Origin: JBPCNH01 sp051001455
GTDB lineage: Bacteria; Actinomycetota; CADDZG01; WHSQ01
Assembly (NCBI GenBank): GCA_051001455.1
Contig: JBPCNH010000015.1
Location: forward strand, 25,490 to 89,489
Direction: 5' to 3'
Length of the DNA: 64,000 nucleotides
The notes under the pieces are model-generated. The model was not told the origin of the DNA, searched no databases, and saw nothing but the letters and a program-made list of their open reading frames with translations. Both the position numbers and the translations under genes were made by a program. This document shows, in pieces, positions 1 to 8,367 of the stretch. Within the stretch, counting starts at the first letter, position 1; the number at the start of each line of letters is the position of its first letter.

Positions 1-2249
1 TCACCGGTCTGTCCTCTGTTCTCGGCGGCCTCGACCTCGCCGCGATCGGCAGAGATGCACTAGACCGGCACAGCGCTGCGAGGTCGCCCAAGCCCGCGTT
101 GCCCCATCCCGGTTTCATCAAGTTCAAGAAGGGTGGCGAGTACCACACCTTCAACCCCGGAGTGGTCGATGGCCTGCTCGAAACGGTGGGGTTGAAGGAA
201 CCGCAGCCGGTGACGGACGAGATGGCCGCGGCACATGAATTGCGCCGGGCGACCGCCGGACAAGACGGCGCCTACGATCGCTTCGCCGCACTGGTGAACG
301 GCCGCCCACCCAGCGAACCCCGAGATCTTCTCGACTTCGTGCCGGCAGGTTCCCCGACCCCTCTCGAAGAGGTCGAAGACGCTTACGCGATCACTCGCCG
401 CTTCTCTACGGGAGCGATGTCGCATGGTGCTCTCTCGGCCGAAGCGCACGAGACGCTCGCCCGAGCCATGAACCTGATCGGAGGTATGGCCAACTCCGGC
501 GAAGGCGGCGAGGACGCCGACCGCTTCCTCGACGATCGGAACTGTGGGATCAAGCAGATCGCGTCGGGTCGCTTCGGTGTCACCCCGTATTACGTGGCGT
601 CGGCAACAGAGCTGCAGATCAAGATGGCGCAAGGGTCGAAGCCGGGAGAAGGCGGGCAACTGCCGGGCAAGAAGGTCTCCGTAGAGATAGCGCGCTTGCG
701 TCACACGGTTCCGGGAGTGGCACTCATCTCGCCACCTCCGCACCACGACATCTATTCGATCGAAGACCTCGCTCAGCTGATCTTCGATCTAAAGCAGGCG
801 AATCCCAGCGCGCCGGTGTCGGTGAAGTTGGTCTCTTCAGAAGGGGTCGGGACGATCGCCGCTGGCGTCGTGAAGGGACTGGCAGACGTCGTGCATATCG
901 CGGGAGGGGATGGAGGAACGGGAGCCTCTCCCCTGTCATCTATCAAGAACGCCGGGATGCCGTGGGAGATCGGTCTCGCGGAAACACAGGCCGCACTGAT
1001 CGCGAACGGGTTGCGGGGACGGGTGCGGCTACGGGCCGATGGGGGCATGAAGACCGGCCGGGACATCCTCATGGCGGCGCTGCTCGGCGCGGACGAGTAC
1101 TCCTTCGGCACCGCAGCTCTCGTTGCAGAAGGCTGCATCCTGGTTCGCACCTGCCACCGCGACACCTGCCCGGTCGGGATAGCCACACAGAACCCGGAAC
1201 TACGCAAGAAGTTCGCCGGGACGCCCGAAGGTGTGGCTCGCTACCTGTTGTTGGTTGCAGAGGAAGTCCGGGTGCTGCTCGCGTCTCTCGGGCTCAGAAC
1301 GCTGGAGGAGGCGGTCGGGCGCAGCGACCTGCTGAAGCAACGCACCACGGAAGACGTGAGAAGCGATTCTCTGAACCTCGGGCCCCTGCTCGAGCAAGAG
1401 CAAGGGGATGCCTCGCGCTTCACAGGGTCGTTGCCCATCCAACGACCACGCTCGGAGCTGGGAGACCGTCTCTACAACGACGCGTTCCCCGTCCTCGAGC
1501 GCGGAGAGAGCGTGGAGTTGTCCTACCCGATCGCCACAGCCGACCGGACCGTAGGAGCCCGACTGGGCTGTTCGATCGAGAAGGAGCTCTGTCTCAGCAA
1601 GCCCGAGGGCAAGGTCACGGCCCATTTCGAAGGCTCGGCCGGACAGTCCTTCGGCGCCTTCCTCGCCGACGGGATCGAGCTCACCTTGACCGGGGAAGCG
1701 AACGATTACGTCGGGAAAGGCATGGGCGGAGGGCGCATCGTCATCAAGCCGCCCGCCAACGATGCCGGCGACCCCGATCTAGCGGGGAACACGATCCTGT
1801 ACGGCGCGACGGGGGGACAACTGTTCGTGGCCGGGCGCGTGGGAGAGCGCTTCGCGGTGCGTAACTCGGGTGCGGTGGCCGTAGTCGAGGGAACAGGTGA
1901 CCATTCTTGCGAGTACATGACTGCAGGAGCGGTCGTCGTCCTCGGCCGAACCGGCCGCAACTTCGGCGCCGGGATGAGCGGTGGCGAAGCGTACGTATAC
2001 GACCCTGACCAGACCTTCGAGACCAACATCAATCCCCAACTCGTCGCGACCTACGAGCCGACGGCCGGTCAGCTTGAATCGTTGAAACGTGTCATCACTC
2101 GCCACCGCGACGCGACCGACTCGATCATCGCTGAGCGGATCCTCGATGACTGGGAGCAAGGGTCTGCCGCATTCAAGCGAGTAGCCCCGGTAGCAGAGGT
2201 AGCCCGCCTAGAAGCCCTATTCGAAGGAACGGCAACCACACCAGCTTAG
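1..2249 (+). CDS. gltB: Glutamate synthase large subunit, C-terminal part (5' end outside window)
   Basis: Large subunit of glutamate synthase, which turns 2-oxoglutarate and glutamine into two glutamates in ammonia assimilation. The frame is open to the left edge and the residues before the TTG at nt 99 still look like family sequence, so the N-terminal glutamine amidotransferase domain lies outside. Visible are the FMN-binding synthase domain, the 3Fe-4S cysteines in a C-x5-C-x4-C pattern (nt 1134-1172), and the C-terminal glycine-rich GXGXG beta-helix from about nt 1650. The stop is TAG at 2247-2249. The small subunit gltD is not in the window. The family call is very secure; only the cofactor preference (NADPH or ferredoxin) is open. 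Confidence 0.95.
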   Translation, partial: TGLSSVLGGLDLAAIGRDALDRHSAARSPKPALPHPGFIKFKKGGEYHTFNPGVVDGLLETVGLKEPQPVTDEMAAAHELRRATAGQDGAYDRFAALVNGRPPSEPRDLLDFVPAGSPTPLEEVEDAYAITRRFSTGAMSHGALSAEAHETLARAMNLIGGMANSGEGGEDADRFLDDRNCGIKQIASGRFGVTPYYVASATELQIKMAQGSKPGEGGQLPGKKVSVEIARLRHTVPGVALISPPPHHDIYSIEDLAQLIFDLKQANPSAPVSVKLVSSEGVGTIAAGVVKGLADVVHIAGGDGGTGASPLSSIKNAGMPWEIGLAETQAALIANGLRGRVRLRADGGMKTGRDILMAALLGADEYSFGTAALVAEGCILVRTCHRDTCPVGIATQNPELRKKFAGTPEGVARYLLLVAEEVRVLLASLGLRTLEEAVGRSDLLKQRTTEDVRSDSLNLGPLLEQEQGDASRFTGSLPIQRPRSELGDRLYNDAFPVLERGESVELSYPIATADRTVGARLGCSIEKELCLSKPEGKVTAHFEGSAGQSFGAFLADGIELTLTGEANDYVGKGMGGGRIVIKPPANDAGDPDLAGNTILYGATGGQLFVAGRVGERFAVRNSGAVAVVEGTGDHSCEYMTAGAVVVLGRTGRNFGAGMSGGEAYVYDPDQTFETNINPQLVATYEPTAGQLESLKRVITRHRDATDSIIAERILDDWEQGSAAFKRVAPVAEVARLEALFEGTATTPA

Positions 2250-2256
2250 GCGCCGG

Positions 2257-2742
2257 TCAGCAGCCGGACGTGATCACTACAGACGTGCAGGTGTAAGAAA
2301 AATCGACTTTCTCGTTACCGTCTTTCCACGGATAGGAGAACGAACCCGTGTACTCAGCCCTTTCGACAGGGTCATGCTCGAGCTTCAGTCGGAGCACGCA
2401 TCTCTTGCTGACAGGTAGAGGGGGTGCCTTCTTGCGAGGACCCTCATACAGCATGGCGATTCCGCATCCCTTGAACGCAGCTATGCCTTGACCTATCGGG
2501 AGCCCAGCCATTGATTGCTCCATGTCCCCCTCGATAGAGATCATGTCCGACCTCCACCACGAACATCCGCCTAGTCGAACGTCGAGCGACACAACGATGC
2601 GCTTGTCGTCATAATCAACGGTGGGCTCCGGACGACGGCATGACCCGGCTCCCGCCCGGGCCGGCACCGCGAGTGTGCTAGCGAGCAGACCGAGAGCAAG
2701 AATCAGCATCAGGGCTCTGGGCGCTCCACGTGTGAATGACAT
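2257..2742 (-). CDS. Small secreted protein of unknown function
   Basis: I do not recognise the family. From the ATG at 2742 the protein is 161 residues and starts with a clear signal peptide: Arg residues, then a Leu/Ala-rich core ending in ALAVPARA-like sequence. The mature part holds several cysteines (a C near the N-terminus, others mid-chain and two in the last ten residues) and alternating polar and hydrophobic stretches, as expected for a disulfide-bonded beta-rich exported protein. A GTG at 2796 overlaps the stop of the upstream gene (GTGA) and would add 18 residues; I prefer 2742 because it gives a conventional signal peptide. It probably forms a two-gene unit with the coiled-coil protein upstream. 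Confidence 0.6.
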   Translation of the reverse strand: MSFTRGAPRALMLILALGLLASTLAVPARAGAGSCRRPEPTVDYDDKRIVVSLDVRLGGCSWWRSDMISIEGDMEQSMAGLPIGQGIAAFKGCGIAMLYEGPRKKAPPLPVSKRCVLRLKLEHDPVERAEYTGSFSYPWKDGNEKVDFSYTCTSVVITSGC

Positions 2743-2792
2743 ACCTACAGGTTCGCTACCCGGGCTAAAACTCCCTCCAGAAGTCCAGCCAT

Positions 2793-3563
2793 TCACGCGG
2801 GAACGCTTCTCCGCTTACCGAGCACCCGTCTTAACCACATCGCCGTGGCGCCTCCAATCACCGCGCCCCCGGCGAGGAGCAGAGCCCTGTCCACCCTTTC
2901 CGGTGGGACCGGTACCCGAGTGGGCACAGTCTCGGCTAGGGCAACTTCCCGTTCTTCGATCAGAGCGACGCGCGCTTTCAGGCTGACCACTTGCTTACGC
3001 AGGCGAGCGTTGCTGGACCTCAGCGCGTGAGCTCGGTCCCGCAGGCGCTCACTGATCCTCTGCGCTTTGGTTGCGGCTCGCGCTGCCACGAGATCGGTAG
3101 TGATCCACACCGCAGCGGGAACTGCATCGGCCATCGGCGTTTGACATCCCTCATCGCAAAGCATGAGGTCGTAGCGCCCAGGAGGAACATCGGGGGTCGC
3201 GAATGCTGCCTTCGCCGTGACCAGGTTGCTGTCTTGTTCGGAGAGCTGCACCGGACCGAGAAGGTGGAGCGCTCCCTTCGTTCTTAGCCAGTCACCCGGA
3301 TCGGCCCGCCCCATCGCCTTGCGCAGCCGCTCTCTCTCGTATCCCTCGAGAAGGTAAGCGTAGAATTGATCTTTTCCCGATACGGTCCGGTCTGCAGCCT
3401 CGATGGTGGCGAACATGTGCTCGGACACAAGACCGAACCGTTGTCCGACGGCAAGATGGTCTCTGTTCAGGTCGATGTAAGCCCACCAGCCGCCTCCGGC
3501 TGCTCCCTGAGGCATCACCAGCGATCCCGCTGCAACGAGACAAACCACCGCCATCCGCTTCAT
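2793..3563 (-). CDS. Exported protein with coiled coil and C-terminal membrane anchor
   Basis: 256 residues, function unknown. Order of parts: signal peptide (residues 1-22, MKRMAVVCLVAAG...), a globular exported region with a Cys pair near residues 136-140, a heptad-like Arg/Leu/Glu-rich coiled coil at about 160-205, a Pro/Val linker, then one hydrophobic segment (about 229-243) followed by a basic tail (LRRVLGKRRS). This layout predicts an extracytoplasmic head on a stalk anchored at the C-terminus, a topology used by surface or cell-wall proteins. A strong Shine-Dalgarno (GGGGAGG) lies 7-8 nt before the ATG. The stop overlaps an alternative GTG start of the downstream gene. Confidence 0.6.
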   Translation of the reverse strand: MKRMAVVCLVAAGSLVMPQGAAGGGWWAYIDLNRDHLAVGQRFGLVSEHMFATIEAADRTVSGKDQFYAYLLEGYERERLRKAMGRADPGDWLRTKGALHLLGPVQLSEQDSNLVTAKAAFATPDVPPGRYDLMLCDEGCQTPMADAVPAAVWITTDLVAARAATKAQRISERLRDRAHALRSSNARLRKQVVSLKARVALIEEREVALAETVPTRVPVPPERVDRALLLAGGAVIGGATAMWLRRVLGKRRSVPA

Positions 3564-3908
3564 GTGACTTCCTCCCCTTCGGTTCCAAACGGAGGACGTC
3601 GGAGCGGGCCGTCGGGTTGCCCCGACGGCCCGAAAAACCCGGACAAAGGGCTTGACGACAGGTCCGCCCTAGTTGGTTGCCCGGGAACCTTTGCCAAGAT
3701 CTTCTACGACTCGGCCAAAGTGGCGGCGCGCCGGAAACGTGGACATATCCGACATTCCACGACTTCGGCCGTTACCTTGCGGAGAGAGTCCATGCGGTGG
3801 GAACATATCCATTCCGTAACCAAAGGGTCACTCGATGTAGCAGGAACGCCCCGGCAAGGGGCGAACCTGGACGCAAGGACTGCATCACCTAGGAGGGAAG
3901 GGAACGAC
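3564..3908. other. Divergent intergenic region (345 bp) with strong secondary structure
   Basis: Separates two divergent genes for exported proteins. It holds a near-perfect hairpin at 3606-3631 (GGGCCGTCGGG, 4-nt loop, complement) that would lie in the 5' leader of the minus-strand gene; neither side has a T-run, so it is not a normal terminator. It also holds the folded element at 3834-3886 in front of the plus-strand protease gene, and one copy of the CGGCGCGCCG palindrome at 3724. No convincing coding frame was seen, although the protease frame stays open upstream. Confidence 0.5.
3834..3886 (+). promoter_or_regulatory. Candidate structured RNA leader before the metalloprotease gene
   Basis: Three helices can be drawn by eye: GATGTAG (3834-3840) with CTGCATC (3880-3886), CAGG (3841-3844) with CCTG (3866-3869) stacked directly on it, and GCCCC (3848-3852) with GGGGC (3858-3862) closed by a GGCAA loop. 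An asymmetric AAC/GAA internal loop and a 10-nt bulge (3870-3879) are left single-stranded. The element ends 4 nt before the AGGAGG of the ribosome binding site, so folding could affect access to it. It does not match a riboswitch class I know. Confidence 0.3.
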
Positions 3909-4790
3909 GTGGACCGAAGGCGCCCGCTGCATCTGATCGTCGCCGCTACGGTCGTCGCCGCGCTGGCCGCACCTCTCATACCCCTCGGAGCGTCATCCCA
4001 ACCGGAAGCACTCCCCCAGCTCTCCCTCGAAGAGATCCTGGCGATCGCAAAAGTTGCAGCTCCTCCCCCCGGAGTCGGCCTAAAGATCCACGCCGACTTC
4101 CCTGAGGAGGCACCACTTTCTATAGACGGCCTTCCGATCTACTCATTGACTGCCGATATCTCCACAACCGGAGTCGCCCGGGTCGAGCACGCCGTTACCG
4201 CTCAGGAATCGACGACCGCGGCCGGGATCGATGAATGCACCGATCCGACCTTCACCCCTGCGAGCGCCCTGTGGGCAGCGGGAGACATGCCGATCAAGTG
4301 GAGATTCAGAGCGGGATCGACGCCTCGCAACGTGAGCCGCTTCCTGGCACACAAGGCCATACGCAAGGCACACCGTGTCTGGCCCCGGGCGCACAGCGAT
4401 TGCAGTAACGCACAGACTAATAACTTCGCTTTCGGCTACGCGGGCAACACCGGCAAGCGGGTGGGTTATGACGGCGTGAACATGATCGACTTCGGGAGAT
4501 TGGGTTCGGAGTCGCTGGCAGTGAACTACACGTGGTACAGCAAGGGACGCATCCTCGAGGTCGACATGCGCCTGAACAAGCGCAACTACGCGTGGACCGC
4601 CAAGAAGCAGGGTAAGAACTACAACATCATGAACGTCGTTACCCACGAGCTCGGGCACCAGGTTGGGCTGGAGGATCTGTCCGACCCGCACGGCTCTCTC
4701 ACGATGTTCGCACGCATCTCTCGGGGGGAGACCCACAAGGTCACTCTCGGACGAGGCGACCTCCGCGGCGCGAACCACGTAACTCCGTAG
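3909..4790 (+). CDS. Secreted zinc metalloprotease, metzincin type with HExxHxxGxxD
   Basis: 293 residues from GTG 3909, chosen because it has AGGAGG/AAGGA just upstream and gives a signal peptide (MDRRRP, hydrophobic core to about residue 29). The catalytic motif HELGHQVGLED is at 246-256: two His ligands, catalytic Glu, and an Asp where most metzincins have the third His, as in snapalysin-type (M7) proteases. A Met-turn candidate (TMF) follows at 265-267. The region at about 55-130 may be a propeptide. Two or three Cys could form a disulfide. Likely an extracellular protein-degrading enzyme. The exact family (M7, M10 or an unnamed relative) cannot be settled by eye. Confidence 0.75.
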   Translation: MDRRRPLHLIVAATVVAALAAPLIPLGASSQPEALPQLSLEEILAIAKVAAPPPGVGLKIHADFPEEAPLSIDGLPIYSLTADISTTGVARVEHAVTAQESTTAAGIDECTDPTFTPASALWAAGDMPIKWRFRAGSTPRNVSRFLAHKAIRKAHRVWPRAHSDCSNAQTNNFAFGYAGNTGKRVGYDGVNMIDFGRLGSESLAVNYTWYSKGRILEVDMRLNKRNYAWTAKKQGKNYNIMNVVTHELGHQVGLEDLSDPHGSLTMFARISRGETHKVTLGRGDLRGANHVTP

Positions 4791-4848
4791 AGACGCCTCG
4801 GGAGTAGATCAGCCGGCCTCTCCCGGCCCACCTTCTGGAGATACCTCC

Positions 4849-5589
4849 CTAGAGGACGTGCTCGAGGAAAGATCGGCAGCGCTCCGACTCCGGGTTGGTC
4901 AGGATCTCCTGAGGGGTACCGTCCTCGAACACGGTTCCGTCGTCCATGAAGATGAGCCGCGTGCCCACCTCGCGAGCGAAGCCCATCTCGTGGGTGACGA
5001 TCACCATCGTCATGCCTTCCTCGGCGAGCTGCTTCATCGTATCCAGAACTTCCTTGATGAGTTCGGGATCGAGCGCAGACGTGACCTCGTCGAAAAGCAT
5101 CACCTTCGGTTCCATCGCTAAGGCCCGCGCGATGGCGACCCGCTGCTGCTGCCCTCCGGACAGGTGCCCCGGATACGAATCGGCCTTCTGTGCGATCCCG
5201 ACATGAGCGAGTTGCTCCATCGCACGCTCACGAGCCTCTTCCTGACTCAACCCCAGCACTTTCTGCAGGGCGAGTGTGATGTTCCCTCTCACCGTCCTGT
5301 GCGGGAAGAGGTTGAAACTCTGGAAGACCATGCCGATCTCCGTCCGCGCCTTGTTCAGGTCGGTGCGGATGTCGGTGAGGTCCCGGCCTTCGAAAAGAAC
5401 GTGCCCACTGGTCGGCTCCTCGAGCAGGTTGATAGAGCGCAGTAACGTCGACTTGCCCGAGCCGGATGGTCCGATCACGACCACTACCCCTTGGGGAGCG
5501 ATCGATAGGTTGATCCCCTTCAGAACATGGTTGTCACCGAAGTACTTGTGGATGTCCACCAGCTGGATGAGGGACCCGTCCTCGTTCAT
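4849..5589 (-). CDS. glnQ: Polar amino-acid ABC transporter ATP-binding protein
   Basis: 246-residue ATPase that powers uptake of a polar amino acid (glutamine, glutamate, arginine or similar). Visible are Walker A GPSGSGKST (about 40-48), Q-loop region VFQSFNLFPH, ABC signature LSGGQQQR, Walker B VMLFDEVTSALDPE and the switch His in IVTHEMG. Length and motif spelling are those of the GlnQ/HisP group. It overlaps the upstream permease gene by 4 bp, so the two are translationally coupled. Substrate cannot be read from the ATPase. Confidence 0.93.
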   Translation of the reverse strand: MNEDGSLIQLVDIHKYFGDNHVLKGINLSIAPQGVVVVIGPSGSGKSTLLRSINLLEEPTSGHVLFEGRDLTDIRTDLNKARTEIGMVFQSFNLFPHRTVRGNITLALQKVLGLSQEEARERAMEQLAHVGIAQKADSYPGHLSGGQQQRVAIARALAMEPKVMLFDEVTSALDPELIKEVLDTMKQLAEEGMTMVIVTHEMGFAREVGTRLIFMDDGTVFEDGTPQEILTNPESERCRSFLEHVL

Positions 5590-6644
5590 GCTCCGATCCC
5601 AACTAGGCCGCTCCGAAGCTTTCGTTCAAGCATCGTCACCAACCTGATCAGGGGCAACGTGACTATCAGATACCCCGCCGCCGACACGAGATAGGGCGTG
5701 GCGTTGAAGATCTCGGCGTAAGCATCGCGTCCAACGGACAATAGTTCTCGCTGCGAGAAGGTGAGTCCTAAGACGAATACCAAAGAAGTGTCCTTGAGGA
5801 GGATCACGAACTCGTTCATGAGCGGCGGGATCACACGCTGGATCGCTTGAGGGACGATCACGTAGGTCATGGCCTGTCCATAAGACATGCCGAGCGAACG
5901 CGACGCTTCCATCTGCCCTCGCGCGAGTGACTGGATACCGGCGCGGAAGATCTCGGCTGTGTAAGCACCGGCGTTCAGACCGAGGACGACACCGGCCACC
6001 GAGAATGCGCTGACCTCAAGGCCTAGACCGATAACTACACCGAAGAATGCGATCGCCAGCTGGACTATCAGGGGGGTCCCCCGCACCGCATTTATGTACA
6101 GACGCGCAGGAGCGCGAACAACCACCCGGTTCGACAACACGAGGATGGCGAGGAAAAGTCCCAAGACCATTCCCAACCCTTGCCCCAGGAATGCGAGGAT
6201 CAACGTGTTCTTAGCGGCGTTGAAGAACTGGTCGATGAACGGGGCGACGGCTTCGAAATTGAAGAACTGCCGCACGAAGATCGGGAACTTCTCCCCGCTG
6301 CTGAACAGCAGGTAGACGGCCGACAGCAGGACCGCCTGAGCACCTAGAGCGCCTCCCGACACGGTTGCTTCGCGGGCGGGCTTGGTCGGCATCCGCTTGT
6401 ATGTGAACACGCCTGCGACCAAGCCGGCCAGCCCCAAGGCCATCGCCAGGTAGAAGATCGAGCGATGCCTCGAGCTTGTAGACGTCTGGATCAGCTCTTC
6501 TACCGGAGTCAGCCCCTCCATCCAGAAATGGATAGAGCTCACAAGGACCGCAACAACGACCGAAGCGATACCGATACCCAGGACGGCCCATGACACGGGA
6601 GTCAGCTCACCCGTGAACTCCCTGATGCTCTCGACCTTCTTCAT
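5586..6644 (-). CDS. Polar amino-acid ABC transporter permease with extended N-terminus
   Basis: 352-residue inner-membrane permease of the HisM/GlnP group. The C-terminal 220 residues form the usual transport domain with the EAA loop (EASRSLGMSYGQAM...) that contacts the ATPase. In front of it lie about 130 residues with three further predicted membrane segments (near 20-40, 65-80 and 98-113) that ordinary family members lack; similar extensions occur in some actinobacterial transporters. A single permease gene suggests a homodimer. It is followed, with a 4-bp overlap, by the ATPase and preceded by the binding protein. Confidence 0.9.
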   Translation of the reverse strand: MKKVESIREFTGELTPVSWAVLGIGIASVVVAVLVSSIHFWMEGLTPVEELIQTSTSSRHRSIFYLAMALGLAGLVAGVFTYKRMPTKPAREATVSGGALGAQAVLLSAVYLLFSSGEKFPIFVRQFFNFEAVAPFIDQFFNAAKNTLILAFLGQGLGMVLGLFLAILVLSNRVVVRAPARLYINAVRGTPLIVQLAIAFFGVVIGLGLEVSAFSVAGVVLGLNAGAYTAEIFRAGIQSLARGQMEASRSLGMSYGQAMTYVIVPQAIQRVIPPLMNEFVILLKDTSLVFVLGLTFSQRELLSVGRDAYAEIFNATPYLVSAAGYLIVTLPLIRLVTMLERKLRSGLVGIGA

Positions 6645-6657
6645 AGCTCCCTCGTCA

Positions 6658-6689
6658 GAAAGGCCCGCCCTCGACGGAGCGGGCCTTTC
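6658..6689 (-). terminator. Hairpin between binding-protein and permease genes
   Basis: An 11-bp perfect stem (GAAAGGCCCGC with its complement, 10-nt loop) whose 3' arm ends in TTTCT on the minus strand. It lies directly after the binding-protein gene and before the permease gene, a usual place for partial termination that keeps the binding protein in excess over the membrane parts. Confidence 0.7.
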
Positions 6690-6708
6690 TAAGTATCAAG
6701 CGGACGGA

Positions 6709-7575
6709 TCAACTAGCTGCGACGCTCCCACCCGGTGGTAGGTCGCGATACCTGTCGAAGATCTCTTGATAGGTACCGTCTTCGATCATCTCAGCCAGGG
6801 TGGCGTTGATCGCCTCGAGCAGAGGTTCGTTGTTCGGATCGACGGCGATGCCGTACGACTCTCCAGTGTCGATGACCTCGGCGATCTCCAGACCCTCGCG
6901 CTCGGCGATCTCGGCGATGGCGGTGGGCTCATCATTGATGACTCCGTCGAGCTGACCGCCCTCGAGGGCCGTGTAGGCATCTGGGCCTTCAGGAAACGCA
7001 CGGATCTCAACGCCGTCGGGGAGGTTCTCCTCGGCCCACTTCTTCCCGGTCGTCCCGTTCTGCACCCCGACCGTCATACCCTCCTCGAGGTCGTCCACCC
7101 CTGAGATGCCGGAATCCGACGCCACCGTGAGTGACTGCTGCGAGTTGTAGTACGGATCCGAGAAGTTGACCTCTTCCTCGCGCTCGGGTGTGATCGTCGA
7201 CGCGGCGATCACGACATCGAAACGGCCTCCGGCGAGCTGAGTGAAGATCGTGTCGAAGCCCGTATCGATGATGTCGTCATCGGTGACCTCGAGTCCCAGA
7301 CGGGTCCCGATCTCCTTGATGATGTCCATATCGAGTCCCACTAGCTCTCCGCCGCGGCGCATCTCGAACGGCGGGTAAGGGATGTCGGAGCCGACGGTAA
7401 GCCTGCCTTCTTCCTTCGTCTCGAAGGTAGGCGCTTCTTCACCGGCTTCCGTGGTCGTATCTGTACCCGGCTCCGCCGTCTCGTCCGGATCATCGCCACA
7501 TGCAGCGAGTACGAGAACCGAAACGGCCATCAGAGCGGCCATCCGCAGCCAGAAGCGGTTGCGGTCTTTAGTCAT
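6709..7575 (-). CDS. Amino-acid ABC transporter substrate-binding lipoprotein
   Basis: 288 residues, solute-binding protein family 3. A lipoprotein signal with lipobox VLAAC places the mature N-terminus at Cys26, followed by an acidic Asp/Glu/Thr-rich linker (to about 50), so the protein is tethered to the outer face of the membrane. Family hallmarks are SDIPYPPFEMRRGGELVGLDMDI near the start of the binding lobe and the RFDVVIAASTITPEREEEVNFSDPYY-type segment at the hinge. It delivers its ligand to the permease and ATPase encoded just downstream. Ligand unknown; the family takes Glu, Gln, Arg, His, Cys and others. Confidence 0.92.
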   Translation of the reverse strand: MTKDRNRFWLRMAALMAVSVLVLAACGDDPDETAEPGTDTTTEAGEEAPTFETKEEGRLTVGSDIPYPPFEMRRGGELVGLDMDIIKEIGTRLGLEVTDDDIIDTGFDTIFTQLAGGRFDVVIAASTITPEREEEVNFSDPYYNSQQSLTVASDSGISGVDDLEEGMTVGVQNGTTGKKWAEENLPDGVEIRAFPEGPDAYTALEGGQLDGVINDEPTAIAEIAEREGLEIAEVIDTGESYGIAVDPNNEPLLEAINATLAEMIEDGTYQEIFDRYRDLPPGGSVAAS

Positions 7576-7629
7576 CGTCGAACCCCCATTCCTGGTTTCC
7601 TTCCGACCATCCGGCCGGAAGTCTGCGGC

Positions 7630-8367
7630 TTATTCCTCTCCGAGGTAAGCCTTACGGACACGGTCATCAGCCAAAAGCTTCTTCGCCTCGTCCTCCAGAG
7701 CGATCTCACCGGTCTCGATCACGTACCCGCGATCGGCCGCCTGGAGCGCCATCTGTGCGTTCTGCTCGATTAGCAAAACCGGCACACCTTCATTGTTGAC
7801 CGTCTGGATCACCTCGAACACGCGCTCGACGACCTGAGGAGCTAGTCCCATCGAGGGCTCATCGAGCATCAAGATCTTCGGCTTGGCCATCAACCCTCTA
7901 CCGATCGCCAACATCTGCTGCTCGCCACCAGAAAGCGTTCCACCGAGCTGCTTGCGCCGCTCCTTCACCCGGGGGAACAACTCGTATACATGTTCGAGAC
8001 CCGCGTCGATATCAGCCTTAGAACTCTGCGTCTGCTGGAAGGATCCCATCCTGAGGTTCTCGGCGACCGTCATGTTGGGGAAGATGTGCCGGCCCTCGGG
8101 GACCTGGACGATGCCCCGTGAAACAACCTCATCGCTGCGAAGGCTCGTGACCTCTTCACCGTCGAACATGATGGACCCGTGCGACGGGCCGTGAACCATC
8201 GAGATGGCACGCAACGTTGTCGTTTTCCCCGCACCGTTACCGCCGATCAAGGTGACGATCTCGCCCGGGTAGACCTTGAGGTCGACGCCGCGGACGGCTT
8301 CGATGACGCCGTAGCGAACCTCTACGTCCTTGAGCTCGAGAAGTGGAGCGCCTTTGCCCTCCGCCAT
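7630..8367 (-). CDS. livF: Branched-chain amino-acid ABC transporter ATPase LivF
   Basis: 245-residue ATPase of the LIV-I high-affinity leucine/isoleucine/valine uptake system. Walker A GGNGAGKTT, ABC signature LSGGEQQML, Walker B ILMLDEPSMGL and the family-typical NMTVAENLRMG segment distinguish LivF from LivG. Its start overlaps the livG stop by a single base. It is the last gene of the livK-livK-H-M-G-F run and is followed after about 50 bp by the separate polar amino-acid transporter genes. Confidence 0.93.
   Translation of the reverse strand: MAEGKGAPLLELKDVEVRYGVIEAVRGVDLKVYPGEIVTLIGGNGAGKTTTLRAISMVHGPSHGSIMFDGEEVTSLRSDEVVSRGIVQVPEGRHIFPNMTVAENLRMGSFQQTQSSKADIDAGLEHVYELFPRVKERRKQLGGTLSGGEQQMLAIGRGLMAKPKILMLDEPSMGLAPQVVERVFEVIQTVNNEGVPVLLIEQNAQMALQAADRGYVIETGEIALEDEAKKLLADDRVRKAYLGEE

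Noticed and set aside
962..1864. Long Arg-rich open frame of about 300 codons inside gltB on the same strand
   Set aside because: It is an alternate-frame shadow of gltB: composition is dominated by Arg, Gly and Pro, as expected for a G+C-rich gene read out of frame, with no motifs.
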